A DNA stretch of 64,000 nt. Origin: QHCE01 sp041743105. Lineage in GTDB: Bacteria > Actinomycetota > Actinomycetes > Mycobacteriales > QHCE01. This document shows, piece by piece, positions 17,479 through 27,302 of the stretch. The stretch's first letter is position 1, and the number at the start of each line of letters is the position of its first letter. The position numbers and the translations under genes were made by a program. The notes under the pieces are model-generated. The model was not told the DNA's origin. It saw only the letters and a list, made by a program, of their open reading frames with translations, and did not search any database. The DNA lies in assembly GCA_041743105.1 (NCBI GenBank), contig JBGTNI010000073.1, positions 17,286-81,285 on the forward strand, written 5' to 3'.

Positions 17479-17864
17479 TGTATTACGCGGATACTTCGGC
17501 GCTGATCAAACTGTGCCGACCCGAAACCGAATCCGATGTACTGCGGTCGTGGATTTCGGCGCACCCCGGTCAGTTAATCACCAATATCGTCGGACACGTA
17601 GAACTTCAACGGGTAGCGGCTCGTTGCGGAGAGTCCGTGCTCAGATCTGCCCGGCAGTTACTCGGCACCATCGATCGGATCGCGATCACTGACCACGCCG
17701 CTATCATCGCCGCAAATATTGCGCCTGCTACCGTCCGAAGTCTGGATGCCCTACATATAGGCAGTGCGGCCAGCCTTCACGACGCCGGCGGTGTGCTTAG
17801 CTACGACAAACGTTTCATCGAAGCTGCGCGAGCATACGGTCTTGCGGTCTTTCATCCCTGCTGA
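17478..17864 (+). CDS. VapC-type toxin, PIN-domain ribonuclease
   Basis: This 128-aa PIN nuclease carries the full acidic set: Asp5 (YADTSALIK), Glu42 (HVELQR), Asp90 (SLDALHIGSA) and Asp110 (LSYDKRF). VapC toxins cleave tRNA or rRNA and are neutralised by their cognate VapB. The start is ATG 17478, whose A is the last base of the antitoxin stop; a GTG at 17475 is an alternative. It is the first of four VapBC-like modules in the window. Confidence 0.92.
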   Translation: MYYADTSALIKLCRPETESDVLRSWISAHPGQLITNIVGHVELQRVAARCGESVLRSARQLLGTIDRIAITDHAAIIAANIAPATVRSLDALHIGSAASLHDAGGVLSYDKRFIEAARAYGLAVFHPC

Positions 17865-17986
17865 AGACGAAAATCTTTACCTTTTATCGTCGCGCTTTGG
17901 GGCTTCTGGTTGAGGAAGCTCGGGCCAATTTAGTCTTAGAGGATGTGTTCGGCAAGGGCGCGGAATTCGACGCCGAAAACGCTTAG

Positions 17987-19573
17987 TTAGCTCTCGTCGA
18001 CGAGCTTGCGCTCCAGCGTCAACTTGGACTGAGTTGGCCCACTCGCGGTGATCTCGTCGTATGCCAGCAGCGTCCCCTTGGGGGAGAAGTACAGCAGGCT
18101 CATGTGCAGCGATGTGGAGCCACCGTCGTTGTAGAACCCTCGAAGTCCTTGAGCCCCAGTCGAGCCCTCGACTCGTAGCAACGTGTCGTCATCGAGCTTG
18201 CGCTGCGCCCGTTTGTGCTTGTGGCCGGCGAGCACCAACGGTGCCGAATCTGCGAATTCGCCGGCACCTGTCGGGTCGTGTGTGAGTATCACATCTACCG
18301 AGTCGGATGCTGTGCCCTCGCCGTCTGCAGTAGGTTCGGGGGATTGGCCGGCGGGTCGCCTGGCGTCGTTGTGACGCTCGATAGTCGCGGCGAGTTTTCG
18401 ATTCTGTGTGATCACTCGGTCCAGGTTCTCCGCAAGATCCCCCTGATCCTTGTCCGAACTCAGCCGCCCGTCGCCGATACCGGCAAAGGTGAGACCGCCA
18501 ACCTCACGAATCTCGTTCTCCAACACGATCGCATTGGGTTGTTGGGCTACCGCATCGGCGGTGGTCTGTGAGTCGTGGTTGCCGCGAATGAAGACGTACG
18601 GCGTCTGGACTGCGCCGATGTTGTTGGCGTAGTTGCTCTCCAGCCTGCTGCCCCAGTCGGTGATGTCACCGGTATCCACGATGACGTTTACGTTGAACTG
18701 CTTGCTAATGGAGGAGATCGCATCCCACGATGCCGGGTTGAGATGGAGGTCGCTAATGTGCAGCACCCGGATGCTGTCAGGGTCGGTTTTGAAGTTCGGC
18801 AAGTTGGAAATCGTGGTGTATACGCCGCTCATGTTAGTGATGAACTGCGCCAGCTCATCGCGGTACTCGTCGAAGTCTTGCGAGATGCTGCGAGCGTCGC
18901 CGACCACGGCTGGAACCCTGGTCAGCAGACCCTCATAGCGAGGTTCTCGTATGCTCTCGGGCCGCCACGTCGCCCACGTAAGACCTAGTACGCCGGCGAG
19001 CAGTGCAAGGGCAAGGGCGCCGGCAATCACGGTGCGCCACAACCGTCTGAAGACGACCAACCCCAGCAACAAGGTAACGATCACCACGCCGATCGCGGCA
19101 CGCCGCGCCAGGTCTTTCACGGCAGTGGCGATTTCGTCGGGCGCGTCCTGGCTAGCCGCTTTAAGCCGATCCGGATCCTCCACCAACGCCTGGGTGTCTC
19201 GTTCGTCGAGCTGCTCGATCTGTGCCGAGATCGTCGCCGGTGAGTTGTGGCTGTCGAGGCTTAGTGATCCCAGCGGCGGAATCTCCACGCGCGACTCGCC
19301 GCGTAGTGCCGGCTTGAGCTCCATCTCCACCTGAAGCGGCCCGATCTTGTAGTCGCCGTGGCCGCCGAGCTGCACCCCCAACAGGAGGCCGATCACCGCG
19401 ACTAGCAGCACACCGACGCTGCGTCGCAACCAGCGGGGAATCCACTCAAGTAGCTTGCCGCTGCGTTCATCGCCACCGCGGACGGTGCGCACCGGCGGCA
19501 GCTTGCCATCTGTGCCGCGCACGGCGGTGGTTGCGGTCGCGCGGACCCTATTGCGCCGGCTCGAGAAGCTCAT
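17987..19573 (-). CDS. Membrane-anchored metallophosphoesterase
   Basis: This is a 528-aa protein with a basic N-terminus, a first membrane segment (SVGVLLVAVIGLLLGVQLGG), an outer segment, two further hydrophobic helices (AIGVVIVTLLLGLVVF and AGALALALLAGVLGLTWA), and a calcineurin-like phosphoesterase domain. The metal motifs are intact: HISDLHLN, DTGDITDWG, IRGNHDSQ, ILTHDP and LAGHKHKR. Substrate unknown. The ATG at 19573 overlaps the stop of the LppZ-like gene (ATGA), so the two are co-transcribed and coupled. Confidence 0.92.
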   Translation of the reverse strand: MSFSSRRNRVRATATTAVRGTDGKLPPVRTVRGGDERSGKLLEWIPRWLRRSVGVLLVAVIGLLLGVQLGGHGDYKIGPLQVEMELKPALRGESRVEIPPLGSLSLDSHNSPATISAQIEQLDERDTQALVEDPDRLKAASQDAPDEIATAVKDLARRAAIGVVIVTLLLGLVVFRRLWRTVIAGALALALLAGVLGLTWATWRPESIREPRYEGLLTRVPAVVGDARSISQDFDEYRDELAQFITNMSGVYTTISNLPNFKTDPDSIRVLHISDLHLNPASWDAISSISKQFNVNVIVDTGDITDWGSRLESNYANNIGAVQTPYVFIRGNHDSQTTADAVAQQPNAIVLENEIREVGGLTFAGIGDGRLSSDKDQGDLAENLDRVITQNRKLAATIERHNDARRPAGQSPEPTADGEGTASDSVDVILTHDPTGAGEFADSAPLVLAGHKHKRAQRKLDDDTLLRVEGSTGAQGLRGFYNDGGSTSLHMSLLYFSPKGTLLAYDEITASGPTQSKLTLERKLVDES

Positions 19574-20685
19574 CACGATGTCACATCCGATTCCTTGCCG
19601 CCGTTGCGGCTCGTGGTCGGACTGACCCGGACGATCCGATCGTCCTCAGCGCTGGGCGAGCCCCGGCCGTCGGTCTCCGACGTCAGCACCCACAGCGAGT
19701 CATCAGGTGCGGCTACCACATCGCGCAGCCGCCCGAACCGACCACGGAGCACCGCTCTCGGGTTGTTGTCGACACCGCCGCTGCCGTCGAGTGTCACCAG
19801 CCACAGGCGTTCGCCGCGAAGACATGCCACCGCTACCGTGGTATCGGTAACGGCGATGCCGCTGGGCGAGGCTTGGGACGGCGACCAGGTCACCAGCGGG
19901 GAGACGTAGCGCCGATTGTTGCTGCGCCCTTCCGCCCCGGGCCAGCCATAGTCGCGTCCGGGTTCGATTCGGTTTAGCTCATCGAAGTCATTCTGCCCGA
20001 ATTCGCTGGCATACAGGCGGCCGGCGCCATCCCAGGCCAACCCCTGCACGTTGCGATGCCCGTATGAGTAGACCAACGAGCCGAGCGGATTGCCGGGTGC
20101 CGGAGCACCGTCGACGGTCATACGCAGGATCTTCCCGGCAAGGCTTTCGACGTCTTGAGATCTGGACCGCTCTCCACCATCGCCGGTGCCCGCATAGAGG
20201 TATCCGTCGGGGCCGAACCCCAGCCGGCCACCGTTGTGAATGTCCGCCGCCGGAATGCCGGTGACGATCGGTTGGGGACGTTCCCCTAGCCGCAGCTTCG
20301 CGATTCGGTTGTCCGAGACCGTGGTGTAGTACACGAAAACAGTGCGGTCTTGCTGATACCTCGGCGACACTGCGATGCCCAGCAGTCCACCTTCGCCCCC
20401 GTTTTTTACGCCAGGGATGGTTTGGATCGTCGACACGGTGCCGTCACGAGCGACCTTGCGGAGCCGATGAGTGTTGCGCTCGGTGAACAGCGCGTCTCCT
20501 CCAGGCAGGAAGGTCAGGCTCCATGGTGCGTTCAGGCCCGTCACCAGGGTGGTCGCGGAGTCAGCCCCGTCGTCTGCGTGTTCGGTGTCTGAGCCCGACC
20601 CGTTGCCGCATGCGGTAACGGCGGCCAGAAGGCATGCCGCTATCTGGACCCGTATCGTCGTAGTCCTATCGCGCAGAGCTCCCAT
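19573..20685 (-). CDS. LppZ-like lipoprotein, PQQ-type sugar dehydrogenase beta-propeller
   Basis: This lipoprotein has lipobox AVTAC followed by a glucose/sorbosone dehydrogenase six-bladed propeller: LVTGLNAPWSLTFLPGGDAL, GGEGGLLGIAVSPRY, DIHNGGRLGFGPDGYLYAGTG and YSYGHRNVQGLAWD. These are the usual marks of the soluble aldose dehydrogenase family; whether PQQ is made or bound here is unknown. M. tuberculosis LppZ (Rv3006) also lies close to gatB, which supports orthology. I chose ATG 20685, preceded by CAGGAG; the frame opens at 20712. Confidence 0.88.
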   Translation of the reverse strand: MGALRDRTTTIRVQIAACLLAAVTACGNGSGSDTEHADDGADSATTLVTGLNAPWSLTFLPGGDALFTERNTHRLRKVARDGTVSTIQTIPGVKNGGEGGLLGIAVSPRYQQDRTVFVYYTTVSDNRIAKLRLGERPQPIVTGIPAADIHNGGRLGFGPDGYLYAGTGDGGERSRSQDVESLAGKILRMTVDGAPAPGNPLGSLVYSYGHRNVQGLAWDGAGRLYASEFGQNDFDELNRIEPGRDYGWPGAEGRSNNRRYVSPLVTWSPSQASPSGIAVTDTTVAVACLRGERLWLVTLDGSGGVDNNPRAVLRGRFGRLRDVVAAPDDSLWVLTSETDGRGSPSAEDDRIVRVSPTTSRNGGKESDVTS

Positions 20686-20821
20686 AGTTCGTGACTCCTG
20701 CAACTCGTGCATCCATACTGAGCCGATCGTTACTAAGTCAGTGGAGAAAGTAGCTAAATTTGCAGGTAAAAAGACTGTACTTGTCTAGCTACCTTCGTTC
20801 TGATTAGCAATCGTATGGCTC

Positions 20822-22255
20822 CTACAAACCGTACTTCTGCAACAGGCGGAGCCACACCTCACTGATGGTGGGAAATGCCGGCACCGCATGCCACAGCCGT
20901 GACAACGGCACCTCGCCGACCACCGCGATGGTGGCTGCGTGAAGCAGCTCCCCGACATCGGGTCCTAGGAAGCTCGCACCCACGATGATCGTGCGGGTTC
21001 GGTCCACAACCAGCTTCGCATAGCCTGCGTAGTTGTTCAGGTGCAGTGCTGCGCCGGCAACGTTGCCAATCTCGTACTCCACCGTCGCGACGTCGAGCCC
21101 CTGGTGGCGAGCCTGTTGCGCTGTGAGGCCCACCGCGGCGGCTTGTGGATTTGTGAACACCACCTGGCTCACCGCGGTGCGATCGGCGGTGGCGGTGTGC
21201 TTGCCGTAGGCCACGCTATCGTCCAGCTCTTTCCCGCATGCCCGTGCGACTATTGCGTCACCGCAAATACGTGCCTGGTACTTACCCATATGTGTAAGCG
21301 CCGCGCGGTTCGTGCAGTCTCCGGCGGCGTAAAGCCACGGATTTGCCGTGTGGCTTATGCCGGCGACGACGAGCGTGTCATCAGTCAGCAGCGGCTCGCC
21401 GGGTTGCAACCCGACCAGGTCGAGGCCGACGTCGGCGGTATTGGGGGCGCGGCCCAATGCCACCAGCAGCTCATCGGCGCGTAGTACGCGGCCATCGCTT
21501 AGCGTGACGCTGACCATGCCGTCGTCGCTACGTGCGACTTTCGTTGCTGTAGCGCCGGTGTGAACCGTGATGCCGACGTCGCGCATGGCAGCGGTGAGCC
21601 GCTGCCCGATCGCCGGCTCGAAGCTGGACAACACGAACTCACCGCGTTGGATCAATTGGACGGTTGCGCCGAGGCTGTGCCAGGCGGCGGCGAGTTCGCA
21701 ACCGACGGCGCCGCCACCGAGCACGAGCAGACTGCTCGGCACCCGTTCGGAGCTGGTGCCCTCTACGTTGGTCCAGGGTGCACTTTCTCTCAAGCCGGGA
21801 ATATCCGGCAGCGCCGGACGGCTTCCGACGCATAGCACCACCGCCTGACGAGCACGCAGTATCGTGGTTCCTTCTTCGGTGGTGACCGCGACCGTGCGGT
21901 CCCCGGTGAGTCGTCCCCGGCCTCGCAACAGTGTGATGCCGGCATCGTGGACCCACGTGGCCTGCCCACTATCGTCGTAGCCGCCGGTGAAGCTGTCACG
22001 TCGAGCAAGCACCGCGGCCGTATCGAGCTCGCCGATGACGGCCTGCTTAGCGCCGTCGACCCGCCGCGCCGCATCGCGTGCCTGTCCCGAACGCAGCAGC
22101 GCCTTACTGGGAATACACGCCCAATACGAGCACGACCCGCCGACGAGGTCTGCTTCGACGATCGCCGCGCTCAAGCCGCCCTCTACCGCGCGTTCTGCGA
22201 CGTTCTCCCCGGTCGATCCAGCACCGATCACGATGACGTCGAACTCTGTAGTCAC
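20822..22255 (-). CDS. Pyridine nucleotide-disulfide oxidoreductase
   Basis: This is a 477-aa flavoprotein of the mercuric reductase/dihydrolipoamide dehydrogenase group. Motifs are VIVIGAGSTGENVAERA (FAD), the redox-active pair GGSCSYWACIPSKALLR, LLVLGGGAVGCELAAAW (NAD(P)H) and LYAAGDCT (FAD). The C-terminal dimerisation segment reads HAVPAFPTISEVW, so the usual His-x4-Glu active-site pattern is changed. The physiological substrate is unclear; it need not be lipoamide. The gene starts at ATG 22255 and is separated from the LppZ-like gene by an AT-rich gap. Confidence 0.9.
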   Translation of the reverse strand: MTTEFDVIVIGAGSTGENVAERAVEGGLSAAIVEADLVGGSCSYWACIPSKALLRSGQARDAARRVDGAKQAVIGELDTAAVLARRDSFTGGYDDSGQATWVHDAGITLLRGRGRLTGDRTVAVTTEEGTTILRARQAVVLCVGSRPALPDIPGLRESAPWTNVEGTSSERVPSSLLVLGGGAVGCELAAAWHSLGATVQLIQRGEFVLSSFEPAIGQRLTAAMRDVGITVHTGATATKVARSDDGMVSVTLSDGRVLRADELLVALGRAPNTADVGLDLVGLQPGEPLLTDDTLVVAGISHTANPWLYAAGDCTNRAALTHMGKYQARICGDAIVARACGKELDDSVAYGKHTATADRTAVSQVVFTNPQAAAVGLTAQQARHQGLDVATVEYEIGNVAGAALHLNNYAGYAKLVVDRTRTIIVGASFLGPDVGELLHAATIAVVGEVPLSRLWHAVPAFPTISEVWLRLLQKYGL

Positions 22256-22363
22256 AGTTCCTCCGAGAGAAGTCGAACTGGTCGGAATGCACTGCGCCTC
22301 CGATGTGGGTGGGCGCAGCTTGCCCGACGTGCCTCAATCGTCGCGGCTGTCAGTAGCCGCCTC

Positions 22364-23878
22364 CTATCGGTCGCCCTGCTGTGACAGCCGTTTTCCGGCT
22401 TCCTCGTTGACACGCCGCTGCAGCTCTAGCAGCTCTTCGTTGCTAAGCGCGCCGACATCGTCAGCTACATCGCCCGGTTTATCGACACCACCGTACTGCG
22501 TTCCTACCCCACGTTGATCTTTGTCGGCCAGCGATCCACACCGGATCAGCGTGCTGTCAGCTCGCTGTAGGCAGGTTGCGTCGTCACCGGTGAGGTCCCC
22601 GTTCCCCGTTACCCGATACAGCACATTCTGTGAGTTCCCGATCGTGGCGACCCAATTTCGTCCCCCCGTAGGGACTATCTCGAAGATTCGCAGATTCTGC
22701 CAGTTCGGGATGTCCTGGTAATCGGCCTTGATTCGAGTCTCTATCGCGCTCGCCGATACCCAGCTGGGTTTGAGTCGATGCACGGTGAGCCTGGCCAAGC
22801 CACCTTCATCGGCCGCGGCAATGATGGTGGAGATCACCGAGATCGAGGTCGCCGAACCGCGGCCCCGTAGTGGGGTCGCATACACCGAGGTGCCACGGTC
22901 GGTTCCTAACGTGAATTCGGAGTTGTTTCCCGAGTTCACGTCGTCGTCTGTGGTGTTCCACCCCGCCCGGTTGAAGAACCAGTCGGCGTATCCGCCCAGC
23001 GCGTGGGTGGCTTCTCGCTGTTTAGCGGCTAAGGACAGCGGATACGCCGGCCCCGGAATGCCCTTGCCGGTGCTCGAGAAGCTGATGCGCCCAGTCTTCC
23101 CGTCGTATACGGCAACACCGGCAGGCCGTTCAGTCACGGTGAATATGCCGACCTGGCGTTTCAACGGGACGACGACCTTCGGCGTCGATCCGTCGCAGTA
23201 GCCGTAGACGTCGTCGCCGTTAAATCGCACCCAGCGACGCTCCTTGGAGATCTTGCGACCGAGGTTGTGGCTGAAGAAGCCGGAAACTCGCGCGTTGGCC
23301 CCCTCGCCTTCGAAACTGCAGCGACTACCCGAACCTCGTCCGGTCAGCGGAATCTGCTGCGAGAGCAGCACTTGATAGCCAGAAAGTATGCCGCGCCGGT
23401 TCACCAAGGTAGTGAACCTGTCTACGCCGGGTAGATAGCTGGTGTCGACGATGTCGCCCGGGGCGTCGCCGAGATTAGGCCGGGCTTGAGCCACCGCGAC
23501 CTGATAGGGAGCGCGTTGCCCAAAGTCGGGTATCTCGCCGTTCACCACGCGAATACTGTTGGCGTACTCCTTGCCTTGAAGGTAACCGTGATAACTAGCC
23601 GCGTACCAGAGGAGGCCGCCCATACTCGCCAGCCCGAGGGCGATGACGAGCATTATTATCGCTGGCGGGAGTAAGTCGAAGCCGGAACCGAAAACCTCGG
23701 CGGCAATGAGCACTCCGATCGCCGCTACGATCAGGATCGCCAGGGGCACCAGCCAAAACAGCCACTTGCGGAGCTCCCAGAAAAAAATCGTGGAGTAGTA
23801 CGGGGTGAAAAACACCACGAGGACCATGAGCAGCAGTACGAGTCCGACTCCGGTGGCGAACTTGTTCCTTACCCGCAT
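22364..23878 (-). CDS. Multi-pass membrane protein of unknown function (504 aa)
   Basis: The N-terminal 110 residues hold about three membrane helices (FATGVGLVLLLMVLVVFFTP, WLVPLAILIVAAIGVLIAAE, PPAIIMLVIALGLASMGGLL). A large, probably extracytoplasmic, soluble region follows, with two widely spaced cysteine pairs and a charged helical tail (LSNEELLELQRRVNEEAGKR). I do not recognise the family. No signal for a transport or enzymatic role is visible. It begins at ATG 23878 and stands alone, the gene upstream being divergent. Confidence 0.75.
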   Translation of the reverse strand: MRVRNKFATGVGLVLLLMVLVVFFTPYYSTIFFWELRKWLFWLVPLAILIVAAIGVLIAAEVFGSGFDLLPPAIIMLVIALGLASMGGLLWYAASYHGYLQGKEYANSIRVVNGEIPDFGQRAPYQVAVAQARPNLGDAPGDIVDTSYLPGVDRFTTLVNRRGILSGYQVLLSQQIPLTGRGSGSRCSFEGEGANARVSGFFSHNLGRKISKERRWVRFNGDDVYGYCDGSTPKVVVPLKRQVGIFTVTERPAGVAVYDGKTGRISFSSTGKGIPGPAYPLSLAAKQREATHALGGYADWFFNRAGWNTTDDDVNSGNNSEFTLGTDRGTSVYATPLRGRGSATSISVISTIIAAADEGGLARLTVHRLKPSWVSASAIETRIKADYQDIPNWQNLRIFEIVPTGGRNWVATIGNSQNVLYRVTGNGDLTGDDATCLQRADSTLIRCGSLADKDQRGVGTQYGGVDKPGDVADDVGALSNEELLELQRRVNEEAGKRLSQQGDR

Positions 23879-24156
23879 GGCCGCTCCCCTCGAGTGACGT
23901 GCGCCACGAAAATGATGCCATGTCCCTATGCCACCCTCGCCGGCAATAACGGCGCGCCTGGTGCTTCTAGAGTGTCACAATTGACGTTGCTGACAACTGA
24001 GGTGCACCGGGAACTTTTCTGCGCGCGGTTAAGGCGCGGGTGAACCCACCGCGGTGGTCCGGCTCCGAGCGTTGTCCACCAAATCGACAGTTTGCTGTTT
24101 TCCGAACCGAAATGCGGGTTGGCGTCGAGTTCGTAGACAAGGGGAGTGAACTGGAG
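23879..24156. other. Divergent intergenic region
   Basis: This stretch separates the membrane protein gene from the HAD phosphatase gene and must hold both promoters. I saw no clear operator or small gene. Confidence 0.4.
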
Positions 24157-24810
24157 ATGGATGGTCTAGGCGCCGTGAGGGCCGTGCTGCTGGATATGGA
24201 CGGCACTCTCGTCGATTCCGATGCGGCCGTGGAGCGCGCTTGGCGGCAGTGGTGCCACGTGACCGGCGCCTCACCGGAGGTAACCTTGCAAGTCTCGCCG
24301 GGGAAACCGTCATCGAGCACCGTTCGCCACATGTTTCCATCATGGGATGCATCCGCGGTTTTCCAGAGTGCTCAGCTGCAGGTCGGTTTCCAGTACGAGG
24401 ACCTTGACGATGTGACCGCCGCCATCGGAGCCGCTGTCCTGCTGGAGACGTTACGAGTTCTCGATGTGCCTTGGGCGGTGGTTACCAGCGCTGACCGCAG
24501 ACTAGCGGGGGCCCGGCTGCGTGCCGCTGATATTGCTGTCCCGCTCGTGGTGACCTGCCAGGATGTACCGCGGGGTAAGCCCCATCCAGACGGATACCTT
24601 CTGGCAGCCCAGGAGCTGGAGGCCAGCCCGGAGCGTTGCCTGGTTGTCGAAGATACTGAGGCCGGGGTCATTGCGGGCAAAGAGGCGGGGATGTTGGTCG
24701 CTGGGCTCCGCGGCGTCGGTGGGGATATCCCTATCGACGACCTTGCGCAGCTGGCGCGGTTGTTGGAGCTGTCAAAGGACGGCGATTCGGAGTTTGGAAT
24801 CGATCGCTAA
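24157..24810 (+). CDS. HAD-superfamily hydrolase, subfamily IA phosphatase
   Basis: This 217-aa cytoplasmic phosphatase has motif I LLDMDGTLVDSD (nucleophile Asp and acid/base Asp), motif II VVTSAD, a conserved lysine in RGKPHPDGYLLAA (motif III) and VVEDTEAGVIAGKEAGM (motif IV). The helical cap lies between residues 20 and 85. The arrangement is like sugar-phosphatases and phosphoglycolate phosphatases, but substrate cannot be told. The frame is open from 24040; I chose ATG 24157, which directly precedes the domain and follows GGGGAG by 10 bases. ATG 24112 is an alternative. Confidence 0.88.
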   Translation: MDGLGAVRAVLLDMDGTLVDSDAAVERAWRQWCHVTGASPEVTLQVSPGKPSSSTVRHMFPSWDASAVFQSAQLQVGFQYEDLDDVTAAIGAAVLLETLRVLDVPWAVVTSADRRLAGARLRAADIAVPLVVTCQDVPRGKPHPDGYLLAAQELEASPERCLVVEDTEAGVIAGKEAGMLVAGLRGVGGDIPIDDLAQLARLLELSKDGDSEFGIDR

Positions 24811-24925
24811 AAGATCATCAGGTTCGACGTAACAACACCAAACCGATCTCGGGGCGACATGATGACATGAGCGTCAGCGAGGCCACCGGCGTCGGCGTCC
24901 CTATGCTGAAACGTTCCGTTGAGAT

Positions 24926-25879
24926 CTAATGAGGCGGCGAATTCCCCTGGGGGCGCAGTAGCGCAAGCATCAGTGCGTAGCAGGGGATCACTATCACCAG
25001 ACCGGTGAGTAGGACAGCTAGCACGACGTTCGCGATCGCCGGTGGCGCTGCGGTTGCGGCCAGGGTGAGTTCGCCGACGATCACCCACGGATGCAGCACC
25101 ACCGCCCATCCCCACAGCACTGTGGCAGCGGCTGTTGCCGCGGCTACTCGGGCGCAGGCGTATCTTCGCCAGCGGAGCAGGAGCAGCGAGCCGATTCTGG
25201 TGACCGATGAGGCGAGCACCATGATCGCAGGCACGGTGCCGGGAACGAGGCTCAGTCCGATCAGCGCGAGTCCTCCGGCAGCGATTCCGGCGGTGACCGC
25301 CCTGATGCGGAAGTCGTTCGTCAGTTTCGCCTCACCCGCGGCCGCGGCGTCGGCGGCAAGATACGTCGCGGCAAGGTAAGCGCAGCACAGGACCGCTAGC
25401 GCACCGCCCAGTAACGGCAGCGGCGTGAGAGTGCCCGATCCGGTCAGTAGCTGACCCCCCGCCACACCGAAGCAGAAGGGTGTGAGTAGCGACATGATCG
25501 CAAAGACCCGCCCCCATAGTCGGGTGCCACGCACCGGGGTTCCCCCGTGGGGCGCGCCGTAATGTCGAAACGCGAAGGCGGCTCCGCGCAGCACGATGCC
25601 CAGCAGCGCCAACGAAATGGGTACCAAGAGTTCCTGGGACAGGGTGGAGAACGCACCAGGGAAACCAGAGAACAGCGCGATGATCGCAAAGATCAGCCAG
25701 ACATGGTTGGCCTCCCAGACCGGTCCCATGGCGCGCTCAATTAACGCCCGTTGACCGTCCCTGCGGCGCCCGATGGCAAGTAGATCCCACAGGCCGGCTC
25801 CGAAGTCCGCTCCGCCCAGGACGGCATATGCGGTGAGCGCAGCCAGGATCACCAGCGCCAGGCCGTCGGCGGCGGTCAT
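24926..25879 (-). CDS. cydB: Cytochrome bd quinol oxidase subunit II
   Basis: This is the 317-aa CydB subunit of the bd-type terminal oxidase. The N-terminus has the family pattern AYAVLGGADFGAGLWDLL and GPVWEANHVWLIFAII, and about eight membrane helices follow. It overlaps the end of cydA by 4 bases, so the two are coupled. The cydDC assembly transporter genes, which follow cydAB in M. tuberculosis, are not here. Confidence 0.95.
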   Translation of the reverse strand: MTAADGLALVILAALTAYAVLGGADFGAGLWDLLAIGRRRDGQRALIERAMGPVWEANHVWLIFAIIALFSGFPGAFSTLSQELLVPISLALLGIVLRGAAFAFRHYGAPHGGTPVRGTRLWGRVFAIMSLLTPFCFGVAGGQLLTGSGTLTPLPLLGGALAVLCCAYLAATYLAADAAAAGEAKLTNDFRIRAVTAGIAAGGLALIGLSLVPGTVPAIMVLASSVTRIGSLLLLRWRRYACARVAAATAAATVLWGWAVVLHPWVIVGELTLAATAAPPAIANVVLAVLLTGLVIVIPCYALMLALLRPQGNSPPH

Positions 25880-27216
25880 GCCGGCGCCGCAACAGCGCGC
25901 TGGGCAGGTACGTCAGATTCGGGAACCAGGTCAGGTGGCGTCGGCCCGGCGGCGATGCGTCGCAGGATGGCTATCAACGCGATCGAGAGGATCAGGTATA
26001 CCGCCGCGGTGACGTAGAGGTAGAGCTCCAGGCCGGTTTGCGGCGTGAGGGCTTCCTCGGTACGCATAACGCCGAAGACGATCCACGGCTGCCGGCCCAC
26101 CTCCGTCACGATCCACCCCGCGAGCAGTGCGATAAACGGCGTCGGCCCCGCCAGTGCTAGGGCGCGCAGCAGCCACCGTCGCTGAGCTGGATGTACGCCG
26201 CCCCTCCGATGGCGCCAAACGGCATATGCGCCCCAGAATGCCAGACCAACAAGGGCAGATCCGATGATGATCATGGTGTCGAACGCCAGATGTGTGATCA
26301 GCTGCGGTGGCCGGTCCGGGGGCGCAATGACGTCCATCCCAGTTACGCGGGCGTTCGGATCGCCGTGTAGCAGTAGCGAGAGCAACCGGGGAAACTCCAG
26401 CGGGCCGAGTCGGAAAGGGGCGCCGGCCTCGGTGGTCTCTAGTGCTTCCATGGCTGCGAACTTCGCCGGCTGAGCGTCGTAGATCACACGCGTTGCCCAA
26501 TCTCCGACCAGAACTTGCAGCGGCGCGACGCTGAGCCCAAGTACGGCGCCGGCGGCGAGGCCGCGCCGGTGGTATCCGTCGCGTTTAGCGGGGTTGCGCA
26601 GCATCGCCGTGGCATAGACGGCGGCTACCGCGAGTCCGGTACACATCAACGCGGCCAGGCCCATATGGGCCAGCTGAGGTGGCGTGGTCACCGCCAGGAA
26701 TGGTCCCAACGGCTGCGCAGCGATCAGCTCTCCTTTGCTGTTCTCAACTAGGCCGACCGGCCCGTTCATCCACGCGTTTGCGGTGGTCACGAACAGCGCC
26801 GATGCCATACCCGCTAGCGCTATTGGAACGCCACACGCCAGGTGCAACGTCGGTGGGAGGCGGTCCCAGCCGTAGAGGTATAGCGCCAGGAAAATAGCTT
26901 CGAGGAAGAAGGCGAAGGATTCCAGTGTGAACGGTAGCGAGAGGGCGGCGCCGTAACGTTCCATGAACTCAGGCCATAGCAGGCCGAACTCCACCGAGAG
27001 CACCGTGCCGGAGACCGCGCCTATCGCGAACAGAACTCCGGTTGCCTTGGCCCAGCGCCGAGCCAGCGCCGTCCAGAGCGGATCGTTTCGCCTCAGGCCG
27101 CGCCAACGGGCCCACAGCATGAGCCACGGCAGGCCGACACCCAGTACCGCGAAGACAATGTGGAAGCTCAGTGACAGGGCCATCTGCTCTCGGGCTGCGG
27201 TGAGATCGTCTAACAT
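25876..27216 (-). CDS. cydA: Cytochrome bd quinol oxidase subunit I
   Basis: This is the 446-aa haem-bearing subunit that oxidises quinol and reduces oxygen. Haem ligand His19 (SLSFHIVFAVLG), the acidic residue in FTLESFAFFLEAIFLALYLYGW, His in PPQLAHMGL and the GRQPW motif (VTEVGRQPWIVFGVMR) are seen. The length suggests the short Q-loop form. The gene is divergent from blaI; two BlaI-like dyads end 16 bases before its ATG, so repression by BlaI is plausible. Confidence 0.95.
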   Translation of the reverse strand: MLDDLTAAREQMALSLSFHIVFAVLGVGLPWLMLWARWRGLRRNDPLWTALARRWAKATGVLFAIGAVSGTVLSVEFGLLWPEFMERYGAALSLPFTLESFAFFLEAIFLALYLYGWDRLPPTLHLACGVPIALAGMASALFVTTANAWMNGPVGLVENSKGELIAAQPLGPFLAVTTPPQLAHMGLAALMCTGLAVAAVYATAMLRNPAKRDGYHRRGLAAGAVLGLSVAPLQVLVGDWATRVIYDAQPAKFAAMEALETTEAGAPFRLGPLEFPRLLSLLLHGDPNARVTGMDVIAPPDRPPQLITHLAFDTMIIIGSALVGLAFWGAYAVWRHRRGGVHPAQRRWLLRALALAGPTPFIALLAGWIVTEVGRQPWIVFGVMRTEEALTPQTGLELYLYVTAAVYLILSIALIAILRRIAAGPTPPDLVPESDVPAQRAVAAPA

Positions 27217-27231
27217 GACTCCAGCATATTT

Positions 27232-27262
27232 CTACAATCTGTAGAACTTCTACCTAGTGTAG
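27232..27262. promoter_or_regulatory. Paired BlaI-type operators between cydA and blaI
   Basis: Two 13-bp dyads lie in tandem: CTACAATCTGTAG (27232-27244) and CTACCTAGTGTAG (27250-27262), centres 18 bp apart. They match the TACA/TGTA half-site pattern bound by BlaI/MecI repressors. They lie upstream of both blaI and cydA, so BlaI probably represses itself and may also control cydAB. Confidence 0.75.
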
Positions 27263-27302
27263 AATGAATTGGGACACAATGCGGCTCACGAGGGAGTTGT
27301 CG

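Noticed and set aside
17865..17986. Protein-like short stretch after the first VapC gene
   Set aside because: A run such as VEEARANLVLEDVFGKG can be read, but it is only about 35 codons with no start or recognisable family.
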